From positions 124,001-188,000 of the forward strand of contig CBDDDW010000030.1 in assembly GCA_965226805.1 (NCBI GenBank): a stretch of 64,000 nucleotides of DNA. Direction: 5' to 3'. Source of the DNA: CBDDDW01 sp965226805 (lineage in GTDB: Bacteria; Chloroflexota; Dehalococcoidia; Lucifugimonadales; JAGWBF01). The position numbers and the translations under genes are program-made. Below, in pieces: positions 54,589 through 63,510 of the stretch (its first letter is position 1; each line of letters starts with the position of its first letter). The notes beneath the pieces are model-generated. The model saw only the letters and a list, made by a program, of their open reading frames with translations. It did not search any database and was not told the origin of the DNA.

Positions 54589-54731
54589 CATTTAGGTGCT
54601 GACACTCTATGTCCGCAACACCGCCTCGCGCTAACCTAAGCGCGTTACCTTGGCGGGAGTCCGGGTATCAACCGTCGTTATTGGCGGACAGCCGGGCGCC
54701 GCCTCTCTGAAGGGCATCTTAACCCTGCTCC

Positions 54732-56036
54732 GTGAGGAGTATGGATAAAGCGCTGGAGTATCAGTTGCCCCTGGACAGCGTGGTAGGCGTGGCCGCATCG
54801 CGGGGTGAGCTGCAGGCGGATGTCCGACGTGATGTGGCGCTGGGCCCAGTCCTCGCGGACCACGTGGTGCCTTCACTGCCGGCAGAGAAGGCCCAGACTC
54901 TGGGCTGGGAAAGGGGCATGCACCTTCCCGCAGCTCCGTCCCTGAGGGTATTCACCTCCGTTGCGATAACTACCACATTGTTCCTGGGACTGGTGATAGG
55001 ACTCACCTTCGCCGAGGTCCTGGGTGACCTGTCCGGCGCCGTCCGGGGTTTCCTCCTCGTAACTTCATCTCTTTCGATCGCACTCATGACCACGGTCTCA
55101 CTGTCGATGATCTTCCCTCACAGGTCCCTTGCCTCTGGCTATCCCGTTGGTGCCCTATTCTGGTCGTATTCTCCTTATCTGTTGGGCGCTCTGGCGGGGA
55201 TATGGTCGGCGCTCTGGCTGGGTGAAATACTCACCCTGGGGAGCGCCCCCTTGGCAGGATTGTGGAAGTGGATAGTTGCCCTGGTCGCACCTGTTACTTG
55301 GCTGGGGATGGGGTTGTTGATCACTCATCTCGTTACGGCGCTAGAGCGCAGACAGGAGCACGACCGGAACCAGGATGGAGTCCGGGAGTCCAGACACCGG
55401 ATAATGATAGTCCACGAACAGACCAGGAAAGAGGTAGCGGGTCTGTTGCATGGCCGAGTGCAGAGCCGCATGGTGGTGCTGGGACATTGGATAAAGCAAT
55501 GCCAGGACCGCGTCAAAGACGGCCCCAGGGAAGTGGTGGAGGGGCTGGAGAATGTCAGCAATCTACTTCAGGAGATAAGGGACCAGGAGCTGAGGTCCAT
55601 TACCCGCCAGCTATATCCCTCGATCATTCGCACGGGACTGCCAAGCGCTCTCAATTCCCTTACGGACAGGTTTCGTCCGATGTTCGACGTGCACTTGGAA
55701 GTCTCAGCGGACATAGGAGCCCTTGAGAATCCCGTGAGGCCCAGCCTGAACGAATCCCTGCGGCTTGCTCTATACAGGGTCGCCGAGGAAGCGCTGGGTA
55801 ATGTGGCAAAGCACGCTCAGGCTACGCAGGCGTGGGTGAGCTTGAGCCTATCCCCTGTACAGAATATCCTCGTGGTGGTCCGGGACAATGGAGATGGCTT
55901 TGATCCGGCGACAGCATACCCGGGCCAGGGGCTGCTGTCCATGGAGGACTATGTGGTCGGCCTCGGCGGCACCATCGAGGTGGACAGCCGTCCTGGTATG
56001 GGTACGACCGTCAAGGCGTCAGTCCCTCTCGCCTGA
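54732..56036 (+). CDS. Membrane sensor histidine kinase (HisKA_3/NarL type), orphan
   Basis: About 434 residues. Four or so membrane helices lie between 70 and 205 (for example VAITTTLFLGLVIGLTFAEV). The dimerisation helix has the phospho-acceptor His in EVAGLLHGRVQSRMV. The ATPase domain shows N box EEALGNVAKHAQA, G1 VRDNGDGFDP and G2 GQGLLSMEDY, with a good end GTTVKASVPL. The start is uncertain: GTG 54732 or ATG 54741, or ATG near 54918 before the first helix. No response regulator is nearby. The gene is enclosed by two inverted IS1380 copies. Confidence 0.85.
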   Translation: MRSMDKALEYQLPLDSVVGVAASRGELQADVRRDVALGPVLADHVVPSLPAEKAQTLGWERGMHLPAAPSLRVFTSVAITTTLFLGLVIGLTFAEVLGDLSGAVRGFLLVTSSLSIALMTTVSLSMIFPHRSLASGYPVGALFWSYSPYLLGALAGIWSALWLGEILTLGSAPLAGLWKWIVALVAPVTWLGMGLLITHLVTALERRQEHDRNQDGVRESRHRIMIVHEQTRKEVAGLLHGRVQSRMVVLGHWIKQCQDRVKDGPREVVEGLENVSNLLQEIRDQELRSITRQLYPSIIRTGLPSALNSLTDRFRPMFDVHLEVSADIGALENPVRPSLNESLRLALYRVAEEALGNVAKHAQATQAWVSLSLSPVQNILVVVRDNGDGFDPATAYPGQGLLSMEDYVVGLGGTIEVDSRPGMGTTVKASVPLA

Positions 56037-56054
56037 TCCCTATTAAACGTGACA

Positions 56055-56088
56055 CAAAGGGCGACGCCTGGAGCCCGTCTCACAACTG
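56055..56088 (+). repeat. Repeat R2, copy b, left part
   Basis: GGAGCCCGTCTCACAACTG matches the left end of R2 copy a (GGAACCCGTCTCATAACTA). The rest of the same element continues after IS copy 2 from about 57806, so the IS inserted into R2. Confidence 0.7.
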
Positions 56089-57805
56089 CCTAAGCCCGAA
56101 TCCACCGAAGGACACGGATGGACGGCGTGAGGACAGCGGAAGGGGGTGGGTGAGGGAGCTACAGGGGAGATGGCCTGGGGTCTTGGGGTAGATGGGAGGC
56201 CGGCGGAGGGTCTTCAGGCGCCGCACAGGGCCCCTAAGGCCCTATGCGGGAGTTGCGATGCGCGGGATGGCGAGAGGATACGCAGCAGGGGACTCTCGCG
56301 ACCGGGGTGGCGCGAGATTGCGGGGACGTTGGGTCAGTTGCAGGCTGGCCGTCAGGCCGGGAATGGAATGGCTTGCAGCCGGGCCAAGGCGCGACTGAAC
56401 TGGGTTTCCCAAGGCCAGCGCCGGGGGAGATGCAAAGTGAGGCGGCGCGCCGAGCGGGTGATCCGTCCCACCAGAGCGAAGACCCGCCGCCTGAGGGTCT
56501 TGGTGGTCACGATCTGCTGACCCAGGCCGATGCGGGCTGTCCAGCGGGCGAGGTTATGCGCCATCACCTGGACCGCCAGCCAGGCGCCGTTGGCGGCGAA
56601 GCGCGCCGACGGCATGTGGTTCAGCCCGACGCCGTACTTGAGGTCGCGTATGGCGTTCTCGACCTCGGCGTGGCGGCGATGATCGGCCTCCAGTTCCAGC
56701 GTCTCCCCATCGCGGTCGGTGATGAAGGCGTGATAGCTGTATCTGGCGAAGAGGGCGAGCTGGGAACCGGGCGTCGGCTTCACCCGCCGGACTAATGAGC
56801 CGCACCGGCGCGGCGTCCGGCTTGGTCTGGAACGGGGTGTAAGTCGTCTCGGCGACATCGGCGGCGCCGTCCATCCAGTAGGGAATGGGAGTCCAGTCCT
56901 CCTCTGGTATCGCCTCGATCAGGTCCCGCAGGCTGGCGCGCTGGCGGATGGTGATAGAGAAGCGGACATCCATTTCCCGGCAGGCGGCAACGACAGTGTG
57001 GGCGTAGAAGCCGCTGTCGGCCCGCACCGTGAGTTGTCCCCTGGCCCCGCCGTAGCGCACCCGCCCCACCGTCTCACGCAGGAAGTGGGCGGCGCCACGG
57101 GCGGTGTTGGCCCGGCCCTCGCGCAGCCGGGACATCAGCACCTCGCCGGTGCCGGCGGCAATGGCCAGCAGCGGGTGATAGCCGCGGGCGCCGGTATAGC
57201 CGTGGTGGCGCGCTCCCTCCTTGGCCAGTCCATAGGTCTCGCAGATGGTCGAGTCCAGGTCGATGGTCAGGGGCGAGTCGCCGGGTCCGGCCCCAGCGGC
57301 CCAGGCCCGGGCCAACAACTGGCGGCTCACGCGGTCGAGTTGACGGACATGCCCCCACCGGAAGCTGCGCAGGAAGGTCCCCAGGGTGGATGGCGCCTTG
57401 ACCACGCAGCCTAGAACACCGACCGTCCCACCAGCGCGCAGCGCATCGGCGTCGTCGATGCAGTCGCCGCCTGCCAGCGCGGAAGCGACCAGCGTCAGCA
57501 TCTTGTCCCCAGTGTTCGCCCGTCCCGGCGCTCCGCCGAGGTCAAGGTGATGGTCGACGAGTTCCCGCAGGCCCAGGTGCCGGGCTAGGGTGGCCGGCAG
57601 GAGCAGGCCGGCATTGGCCACCAGGCGATGGTCGTCAAAGAGGATGCGGATACGGTCGGGTTTGTTCTGTGGCAGCATCTATTGGGTGCTCCTTGTTTCC
57701 GGGCTGGTTTCTGTTCCAAAACCATTATCCCAGATTCAGAGGAGCACCCGATGGCTTCTTCAAGGACTGTCCCCAAGGCCGTCCTTCGGTGGATTCGGGC
57801 TTAAG
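56089..57805 (-). mobile_element. IS1380-type insertion sequence, copy 2 (inverted, defective)
   Basis: 1717 bp, near-identical to copy 1 in the opposite orientation. The left terminal repeat is perfect, and the right ends CTTAAG instead of CTTAGG. The transposase has a one-base insertion (see pseudogene). Both flanks belong to one R2 repeat, so the insertion is local and not the product of inversion between the two copies. Confidence 0.88.
56352..57678 (-). pseudogene. IS1380-family transposase, frameshifted
   Basis: Same protein as at 53000-54325 with few substitutions, but an extra T at about 56793 (plus strand reading ACTAATG against ACAATG expected) shifts the frame after residue 294. 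The first 374-codon frame ends in nonsense, and the C-terminal third with the catalytic Glu is in another frame. It is probably inactive unless rescued by copy 1. Confidence 0.9.
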
Positions 57806-57990
57806 GGAGCGCTGGTTTCTTCCTCTCCCTTAGATGGGAGAGGATTAAGGTGAGGGTGATCCTCTCGTCGGCCCGTAACCGTCATCTCTAGATAGCGATC
57901 TGCAGACTCTCGTCGGCATCCCCCTCATCCTGACCTTCTCCCGCCAGGGGAGAAGTGACTTCTGAGACAGGCTCTCTGCGTCGCCCCTAG
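57806..57990 (+). repeat. Repeat R2, copy b, right part
   Basis: Begins GAGCGCTGGTTTCTTCCTCT and ends with the right terminal repeat TGAGACAGGCTCTCTGCGTC. About 80 percent or more identical by eye to 32205-32389. It completes the element split by IS copy 2. Confidence 0.8.
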
Positions 57991-58024
57991 ACTTTGTGGT
58001 GAGCTCCGCCGATCGGGCGCGGCC

Positions 58025-59770
58025 CTACCTGGGTACGATGGGCAACGTGATATGAGAGGGGTGCTCGGAGTCGTGCAGAATGGTCTGCAGCGCGGGCTTG
58101 AAATGCGCGTCCGTGGCGATCACGTTGCCCGTATTAGTGTTGCGGTCGAAGCGGGGGAAGTTGCTGCTGGAGACCTCTACCCGTATCTGGTGCCCACTCT
58201 TGAAAACGTTGCTTGTCGCCCACAGGTCAATGGTGTAGCGGTAGGCCCTGCCGGGCTCCAGCAGTGTTGGAGCCGACGTGGACTCCCGGTAGCGGGCGCG
58301 GATGATCCCATCGGTCAGGTTTTGGGCACAGCCATGTTCGCACACGTCTACCAGCTTGGCCGTAAAGTCCGTGTCGGTAGCCGAACTCGCGGCCCATAGA
58401 GTCAGGGTTATCGGCCCGGTGACCTCCACATCGTGTTCCAGGGGAGGGGTCGAATAAATCAGCACGTCCTCGCGCGCTTCCACCTCCTGCTGGTCGAAAG
58501 CGCCGTTGGACATAAAGTATGGGCTGCAGCAAAGGGGGCCACCCTTGGTTGGGACGGGGTCCGCGGGGTTGTACAGGAACGCGTCGGGTGGTTCATCCGC
58601 TGGAGGTTCCGCCGAGAGGGCGCCGTTGCCGCGGGCAGAGTTGGCCATCCCATCGCTATGAAGGTAGTAGTCGACTGACTGAGCTCTGGCCAGGGGCCAC
58701 TCTTGCTCACTGCGCCACACATTGTCTCCCATCACGAATATCAGCACGGGAGGCTCGTCCAGTATTCCGTTGTCGATGCCCTTGAGCCAGTAGTCGAACC
58801 ATCGAAAATGGATGCCGTCCAAGTCGACGGCGAGGGCGTCGGCCGCTGCGCCGAAGTAGTGGCTGCCGGCCACACTGGTTCCCCGGGGCGAGTGCTGCCA
58901 GGGACCGATGAGGAGCTTCTGGCCCCTTCGAGCGTCGCGGTTGCCGCCCTTCTCTCGCATGCCCATGAAGTTGCGTAAGGTCCCCCCCAGGAAAATGTCG
59001 TACCAGCCGCCGATGTTGTAAGCGGGAACGGCGATCTTGGGGTGGTGCTCTTCTATGCATAGCTCTTTCCAGTAATCGTCGTAGTCTGGATGGGCGAGCC
59101 AGTCGTAGAAATAGTCGGCCAGCCCATCTTTCAGTTGAGGGAGCTCACTGGTGGGAAGGTGTTTGAACGTGGCTTCCATGGAGTCTACCGCCTTGATGAG
59201 CTCTTTGGACCGCTCCTGGGGGATGCTCTTCTGAGCGGAGGCCTTGGCGAAGTTGGCCAGGGTCAGAGCGCCGAGGGTCCAAGAAACATTAAAGCCGAGC
59301 TCAAAGGCTCCTCCCTGATATGTCCAGCCCTCGTGGTAGTTGGAAGCGGTAAGGTTGGGCACGATAGCGGCGAGATGGGGCGGCCTGGCCACCGCCGCCA
59401 GCCACTGGGTAGCGCCTACATAGGAGCAACCGAACATGCCCACCTTCCCCGAGGACCAGGGCTGGGCAGCTGCCCACTCCACCGTATCGTACCCGTCCAG
59501 AATGTCGTCCCTGAAGCAGTAGAATTCTCCCTCGGAGGCGAAGCGCCCTCGAGTGTCCTGGACGACCACGGCATAACCCTTCCCGGCGGCCTTGAGGGGC
59601 GGCAGCTGAGGGACGGTAAGCGGCCCACTCTTATCGTAAGGGGTCCGCTCGACGAGAACGGGGAAGGGTCCCAGCTCGTCCGGACGGTACACGTCGGCGT
59701 ACAAGATGGTACCGTCCCTCATGGGTACGGCTACGTTGGACTCCACCTTGACCGATACGAATTCCGGCAT
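58025..59770 (-). CDS. CocE/NonD (X-Pro dipeptidyl-peptidase S15) family hydrolase
   Basis: 581 residues. An alpha/beta-hydrolase domain with nucleophile Ser116 in GMFGCSYVGATQW, oxyanion region QDTRGRF and a lid, followed by the X-Pro DPP C-terminal jelly-roll with SNVFKSGHQIRVEVSSSNFP. Such enzymes cleave acyl or ester bonds (cocaine esterase, glutaryl-7-ACA acylase) or X-Pro dipeptides. No signal peptide is apparent. GGAGGTC precedes the ATG. The substrate is unknown. Confidence 0.9.
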   Translation of the reverse strand: MPEFVSVKVESNVAVPMRDGTILYADVYRPDELGPFPVLVERTPYDKSGPLTVPQLPPLKAAGKGYAVVVQDTRGRFASEGEFYCFRDDILDGYDTVEWAAAQPWSSGKVGMFGCSYVGATQWLAAVARPPHLAAIVPNLTASNYHEGWTYQGGAFELGFNVSWTLGALTLANFAKASAQKSIPQERSKELIKAVDSMEATFKHLPTSELPQLKDGLADYFYDWLAHPDYDDYWKELCIEEHHPKIAVPAYNIGGWYDIFLGGTLRNFMGMREKGGNRDARRGQKLLIGPWQHSPRGTSVAGSHYFGAAADALAVDLDGIHFRWFDYWLKGIDNGILDEPPVLIFVMGDNVWRSEQEWPLARAQSVDYYLHSDGMANSARGNGALSAEPPADEPPDAFLYNPADPVPTKGGPLCCSPYFMSNGAFDQQEVEAREDVLIYSTPPLEHDVEVTGPITLTLWAASSATDTDFTAKLVDVCEHGCAQNLTDGIIRARYRESTSAPTLLEPGRAYRYTIDLWATSNVFKSGHQIRVEVSSSNFPRFDRNTNTGNVIATDAHFKPALQTILHDSEHPSHITLPIVPR

Positions 59771-59852
59771 GCTTGACCTCCAGCAATGATTTTGGTTCTG
59801 CTCGGAGCCCTGGAGGCCTTAGGCTTACCCGCTCCTAGCCGGACGGCTGTGG

Positions 59853-60524
59853 TTACCCTAAAGCGCTCATGGGTTTGTAGATTATGTGGCGGCGGTTGTA
59901 GGTGTGCGGCCTTATCTCCGGCGCCCATCTCCCGGTGTCCGCTGCGTTGACGAAAGCCTCGCTGGTGGGTACCATCGGGTCTTCAACTTCGTATAGCGCC
60001 AGGTACTTGGGCTTCGTTTCGGCGGATGTCTGGTACCGGGTAGCGCTCAGGACTCCCGGAACCTTGAGTATCATAGGAATGTGCTCTTCATCGTAGATTT
60101 CGTTGAACGCCGCTTCTTTCGCCGGCTCCACGTCCATAATTACCACGAAGAGATGCTTCTCCCGGTATTCAGAGCCGGTCGTTATACGCTTGAAAACGGC
60201 CATGGCTCCATTCCTCATGTGAGGCCTCACCTTTACCGGCCACTCGCCGCTGGTCATCGCCTTGATGAACACCTCGGTGGTGGGGAGGTCCTCGCTGGCC
60301 ATCCCGTACAGGCTCATGTATTTTGGTCCTGGTATGGAGGCGAGGTACTGGGGGTCACCCTCCGTGGCTGCCACGTACCGAACGCAGCTTAACATCCCCG
60401 GTACACTAAGCATGACTGGAACGTGCTCATGATCGTATATCTCATTGAATATCTCCTCCCCCTCCGGGGCCACATTCATGGAGACGAATAAAAGGTAATC
60501 AGAGCTGAATACCGATTCTCCCAT
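59853..60524 (-). CDS. Tandem dimeric alpha/beta-barrel (EthD/DABB-like) protein
   Basis: 223 residues made of two homologous halves of about 105 residues (YLLFVSMNVAPEGEEIFNEI and HLFVVIMDVEPAKEAAFNEI), each with an H/Y-rich helix (YDHEHVPVML, YDEEHIPMIL) and an RPH motif. This is the ferredoxin-like fold of EthD, Dabb and related proteins, which act in ring degradation or as small-ligand binders. SD TAGGAGGTC. The next gene encodes a single-domain relative. Confidence 0.75.
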   Translation of the reverse strand: MGESVFSSDYLLFVSMNVAPEGEEIFNEIYDHEHVPVMLSVPGMLSCVRYVAATEGDPQYLASIPGPKYMSLYGMASEDLPTTEVFIKAMTSGEWPVKVRPHMRNGAMAVFKRITTGSEYREKHLFVVIMDVEPAKEAAFNEIYDEEHIPMILKVPGVLSATRYQTSAETKPKYLALYEVEDPMVPTSEAFVNAADTGRWAPEIRPHTYNRRHIIYKPMSALG

Positions 60525-60623
60525 TTCAGACCTCCTAAACTGGCGATCTCCTTGCTGTTAGTCCTGTGGACCGCAAGGGGACTGGTCCAGTGCATGACGT
60601 TTCTCGCGTCCCTGGCTGCGCCT

Positions 60624-60971
60624 CTATTCCGAGGGGCCAATCCGCCTGTAAATAATGAGCGATCCGTTTTTGAGATGTGGCCTCACCTTGGTTGGAAACT
60701 CGCCGCTGTCCGATGCCGTCGTGAAGGCCTCACCGCCGGGTACGTCGGGACTCTCCACCTCATACAGTGTCAAGTATTTGGGCGTGTCCGGCCCGGCCAG
60801 GAAATGGGGAGCGCCCTCGTCGGAGACCACATACCGCGTGGCGCGCAAAACGCCCGGCACCTTTAATAAGACCGGAATGTGTTCCTCATCGTATAAATCA
60901 TTAAAGACGTCTTCGCTATCGGGGTCCACGTCCATCCTGACCAAACACAGGTAGTCCGCTTTGTTTGCCAT
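60624..60971 (-). CDS. Single-domain EthD/DABB-like protein
   Basis: 115 residues from ATG 60971, chosen over the upstream frame because GGAGGTG lies ten bases before it. The protein (YLCLVRMDVDPDSEDVFNDL, YDEEHIPVLLKVPGVLRATR) matches both halves of the neighbouring two-domain protein, so the pair arose by duplication and fusion. No catalytic residues can be assigned. Confidence 0.75.
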   Translation of the reverse strand: MANKADYLCLVRMDVDPDSEDVFNDLYDEEHIPVLLKVPGVLRATRYVVSDEGAPHFLAGPDTPKYLTLYEVESPDVPGGEAFTTASDSGEFPTKVRPHLKNGSLIIYRRIGPSE

Positions 60972-61176
60972 AATTTTCAGGCACCTCCGGAGTTCATATA
61001 CGGGCACGCCAGGAGTAAATGACAGATAGGGTTGTCCAGCCGTCGACTATCCCGCACCTTACCCTGGCTGGACCGGTTATACTTTACCCCAGGTGGCCGG
61101 ACCTGACAAGGCGATGGAACAGTGTCCCCAGTGGGGTGGTACGTCCGAAGAAAGGTTTGCCCGATGAGAGGTTTCG

Positions 61177-62277
61177 ATGAGGCAGAATAGCTTCCGAGGG
61201 TTGGCGGTGGTTGGGGCGAGCGCTGCCCTTATCCTGGCAGGTGCGCTGGCGGCCTATCTATTGGGGTCGTTTTCAGGAGCCTCAACCGCTGAAGTCGCCG
61301 GCAGCGTGACCGGCTTGGACGGTCTTTCCGGTGACTCGCCCGGCGGGGCGTTTGACGAGGGGCTGGAGACAGTGGTGAATAGCAGAAGGGAAGTGGAAGT
61401 GGACCTGCGGCAGTTCAACCAGCTCATTCCGGTGGATGCGATTCGCCCCATCTACGACCCTCAGTTCGCTCCCGGCGAGCCGTTGAGTCTCGGCTCCCTT
61501 GAGTTGGTCATAGGCGTTGAGATAAATGGTGTGAGTAAGGCCTATCCTGTAGGCCCGTTGAGGCGCCGGGAGATGGTAAACGATGTGGTGGGAGGTGTGC
61601 CCGTCCTCGTCACGTGGTGACCAATCTGCTACACCGGTCTGGTTCATGACCGGAGGATAAACGGCAAGGTCCACACCTTTGGTAATCAGGGGGCCTTGTT
61701 TATGAGAGCGATGACATGGTGGGACCACGAGACGCAGAGCGTCTGGTCCCAGCCCTGGGGCAGGTCCATCGCCGGCCAGCTCGAGGGGACTGAGCTAAAG
61801 CTGGTGCCCGCAAGTATCGTACCCTGGAGTACGTGGCTGTCGGAGCATCCGGAAACCCTCGTGCTGAAGGTGGCTCCGGGAAGGTTCGGCAGCCCGGGGC
61901 AGCAATTCAGCGAGGACTATGTCATCGGCTTGACCCTGGGTGATCACGCGACGGCCTATCCCTTTGGCCAGGTGAGCAAAGACAGGGTGGTCAATGACCG
62001 GATTGGTACGATCCCGGTGGTGGTCCTGGCCGATCCCGTGACCAAACCTGTGAACGTGTTCCACCGGCGGGCGGGAGATCGGGAGCTGAGGTTTATGGTG
62101 AGAGACGGCCTTTTGGTAGACACTGAGACGGAGAGCACGTGGGACTCATCGAAGGGGATTGCGGTGGAAGGCCAGCTCCGGGGAGAAGTTCTTCAGCGTG
62201 TCCCATATATTACAGCCTTCGACTGGGCGTGGGAGGACTTCTATCCCCACTCGAGATTCTATGGGACTGGGAGCTAG
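61177..62277 (+). CDS. DUF3179 protein, predicted selenoprotein (in-frame TGA, UPIC motif)
   Basis: 366 residues if TGA 61618-61620 is Sec148. Residues 10-33 form a signal/anchor, and the DUF3179 domain starts near 65. The motif is VGGVPVLVTW, TGA, then PICYTGLVHDRRINGKVHTF. The paralogue at 8819 reads VSITFCPLCNAAIVFDRR, so the TGA stands exactly where C290 is, and Cys151 equals C293. This gives a U-x-x-C redox pair outside the cytoplasmic membrane. The downstream frame runs 219 codons to a normal TAG with full family similarity. A SECIS-like hairpin follows the TGA. GAGAGG precedes the ATG. A nonsense mutation or sequencing error is the alternative. Confidence 0.78.
61621..61653 (+). promoter_or_regulatory. 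SECIS-like hairpin after the TGA of the DUF3179 gene
   Basis: CCGGUC (61634-61639) and GACCGG (61648-61653) form a perfect 6-bp stem around the 8-nt loop UGGUUCAU. The loop begins 20 nt after the UGA and has G at its second position, fitting bacterial SECIS requirements. Folded by eye; it is also coding sequence. Confidence 0.65.
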
Positions 62278-62296
62278 ACTCCCCGTCCTCGATTCC

Positions 62297-62557
62297 TCAT
62301 ACCCATCGCCGGCGAAGAGCGATGGTCATGAAGAGAAAGAGAGTCGGCGCCAGCCCGGCCATCCAGTCCCAGTGGACGGAGCGGCCGAACACCGGGTTCA
62401 CGGTAGCGCTGAGCACGATAGAGGCCCCGACCAGCCCAGCGGCCAACAGAAGTGACAACGACCAGCTCCGTCTGCTTGATGGAACCGTATCGTTGCCGTG
62501 TTTCTCGCGGCCTTCATGTTTGAGGCTCTGAGCTCTCGGGTTGGTTGACCGTTTCAT
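62297..62557 (-). CDS. Small two-TM membrane protein, function unknown
   Basis: 86 residues. A basic N-terminus of about 32 residues is followed by two hydrophobic helices (about 33-52, LSLLLAAGLVGASIVLSATV, and 65-82) and ends RRRWV. AGGGGAGTAAGA directly precedes the ATG, which supports a real gene. It converges with the DUF3179 gene at 20 bp. No family is recognised. Confidence 0.6.
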   Translation of the reverse strand: MKRSTNPRAQSLKHEGREKHGNDTVPSSRRSWSLSLLLAAGLVGASIVLSATVNPVFGRSVHWDWMAGLAPTLFLFMTIALRRRWV

Positions 62558-62639
62558 TCTTACTCCCCTACCTGGTGCATTTAAATGGGCAGCAGACAGA
62601 CCTCTGCCGCGCTCTACAAAAGGTCCGTCCCTACATTCC

Positions 62640-62814
62640 TCTAACAGGCTGATGAAATACGGGGTGTGCAGAGGGGCAAAGTCCCTTTGCCGGGAGCCTG
62701 AGGATGCCCCTCAGATACAATTTCTTCCCCTTCCTGGCCAGGCGTGTCCTGAGTCTATCGAAGGGAAGGGGGTCAGGGCGATGGTCGAAAGGGTTTTTCA
62801 GCACCCTGCTAATA
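62640..62814 (-). repeat. Dispersed repeat R1, copy c (inverted)
   Basis: Reverse complement of R1 copies a and b: on the minus strand it starts TTAGCAGGGTGCTGAAAAAC and ends CATCAGCCTGTTAGAGG. It carries about 20 extra bases (CTTCGATAGACTCAGGACAC) resembling an R3 end inserted in it. Confidence 0.8.
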
Positions 62815-62828
62815 AGATGAACCTTGCG

Positions 62829-63299
62829 TCAGGAGGGTGCACCTGCCCTGTCCATCAAGTCTTCGAGGATGCGGGTGAGGCGTCCCTGGTCCAGAAACCC
62901 CTCTTCCCTCCTGAAGACCTTTCCTTCAGGGGTAAGGAATATGGTCGTAGGTATGGAGGTGACTCGGAATTGACTCACCGCGTCACGGTTGTGGGTGTAT
63001 CCTGCCGGATAGGTGATGTTGAGCTCCCGCAGCAGATTCCTCGCGTCTTGATTGGAGCCAAGTCCCATGAAGGGGCCTATATCCAGCCCTATAAGGGTGA
63101 AATCATCCTTGTGCCGATCGTAAACCGCTTGAAAGCCGGGCATCTCGGCTCGGCAGGGCGGGCAGAGGCCGGCCCAGAAATTGAGCACGATCGGCTTTTC
63201 GGGCGGGAATATCTCTGAGAATTTCAGTTCCCTCGCCTGGACTACCTCTTCGCCCTGATACATTGAGAACTCAAAGTCGCTGCTTATGGAATCCAGCAC
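62829..63299 (-). CDS. TlpA/ResA-like membrane-anchored thioredoxin
   Basis: At least 156 residues. Thioredoxin fold with active site WAGLCPPC (C46 and C49 counted from GTG 63299) and the cis-Pro loop VTSIPTTIFL. The frame stays open upstream to about 63485 and encodes a membrane anchor YAIGFAVVAGIVALLVYG right before 63299, so the true start is upstream, but no ATG, GTG or TTG is found there; CTG at about 63359 is possible. A tandem 39-bp in-frame duplication (RPASV twice) lies in that segment. It probably reduces disulfides in exported proteins, fed by the CcdA-like gene next door. Confidence 0.8.
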   Translation of the reverse strand: MLDSISSDFEFSMYQGEEVVQARELKFSEIFPPEKPIVLNFWAGLCPPCRAEMPGFQAVYDRHKDDFTLIGLDIGPFMGLGSNQDARNLLRELNITYPAGYTHNRDAVSQFRVTSIPTTIFLTPEGKVFRREEGFLDQGRLTRILEDLMDRAGAPS

Positions 63300-63510
63300 T
63301 CCATAAACCAGCAGGGCAACGATGCCGGCTACTACGGCGAATCCAATGGCGTATGCGCGCAGATTAGACTTCTTGGCCCATCGCCGGGGAGCGGATACGC
63401 TCGCAGGGCGCCCGGCCGTCCGCCGGTGTGAGGGTACGCTCGCAGGGCGAGCGGCCCTCGCCGTCCCGTCTTCTTGGGGATGTCAGCCCTCCTCGAGGAA
63501 GAGTAGAGGT

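Noticed and set aside
52873..57805. Inversion of the kinase region by recombination between the IS copies
   Set aside because: Both flanks of copy 2 form one R2 element, and no swapped target duplications are visible.
61177..61620. Two separate genes (147 and about 190 codons) for the second DUF3179 protein
   Set aside because: Both parts are in the same frame, together make one full domain, and are split only by the TGA at the conserved Cys.
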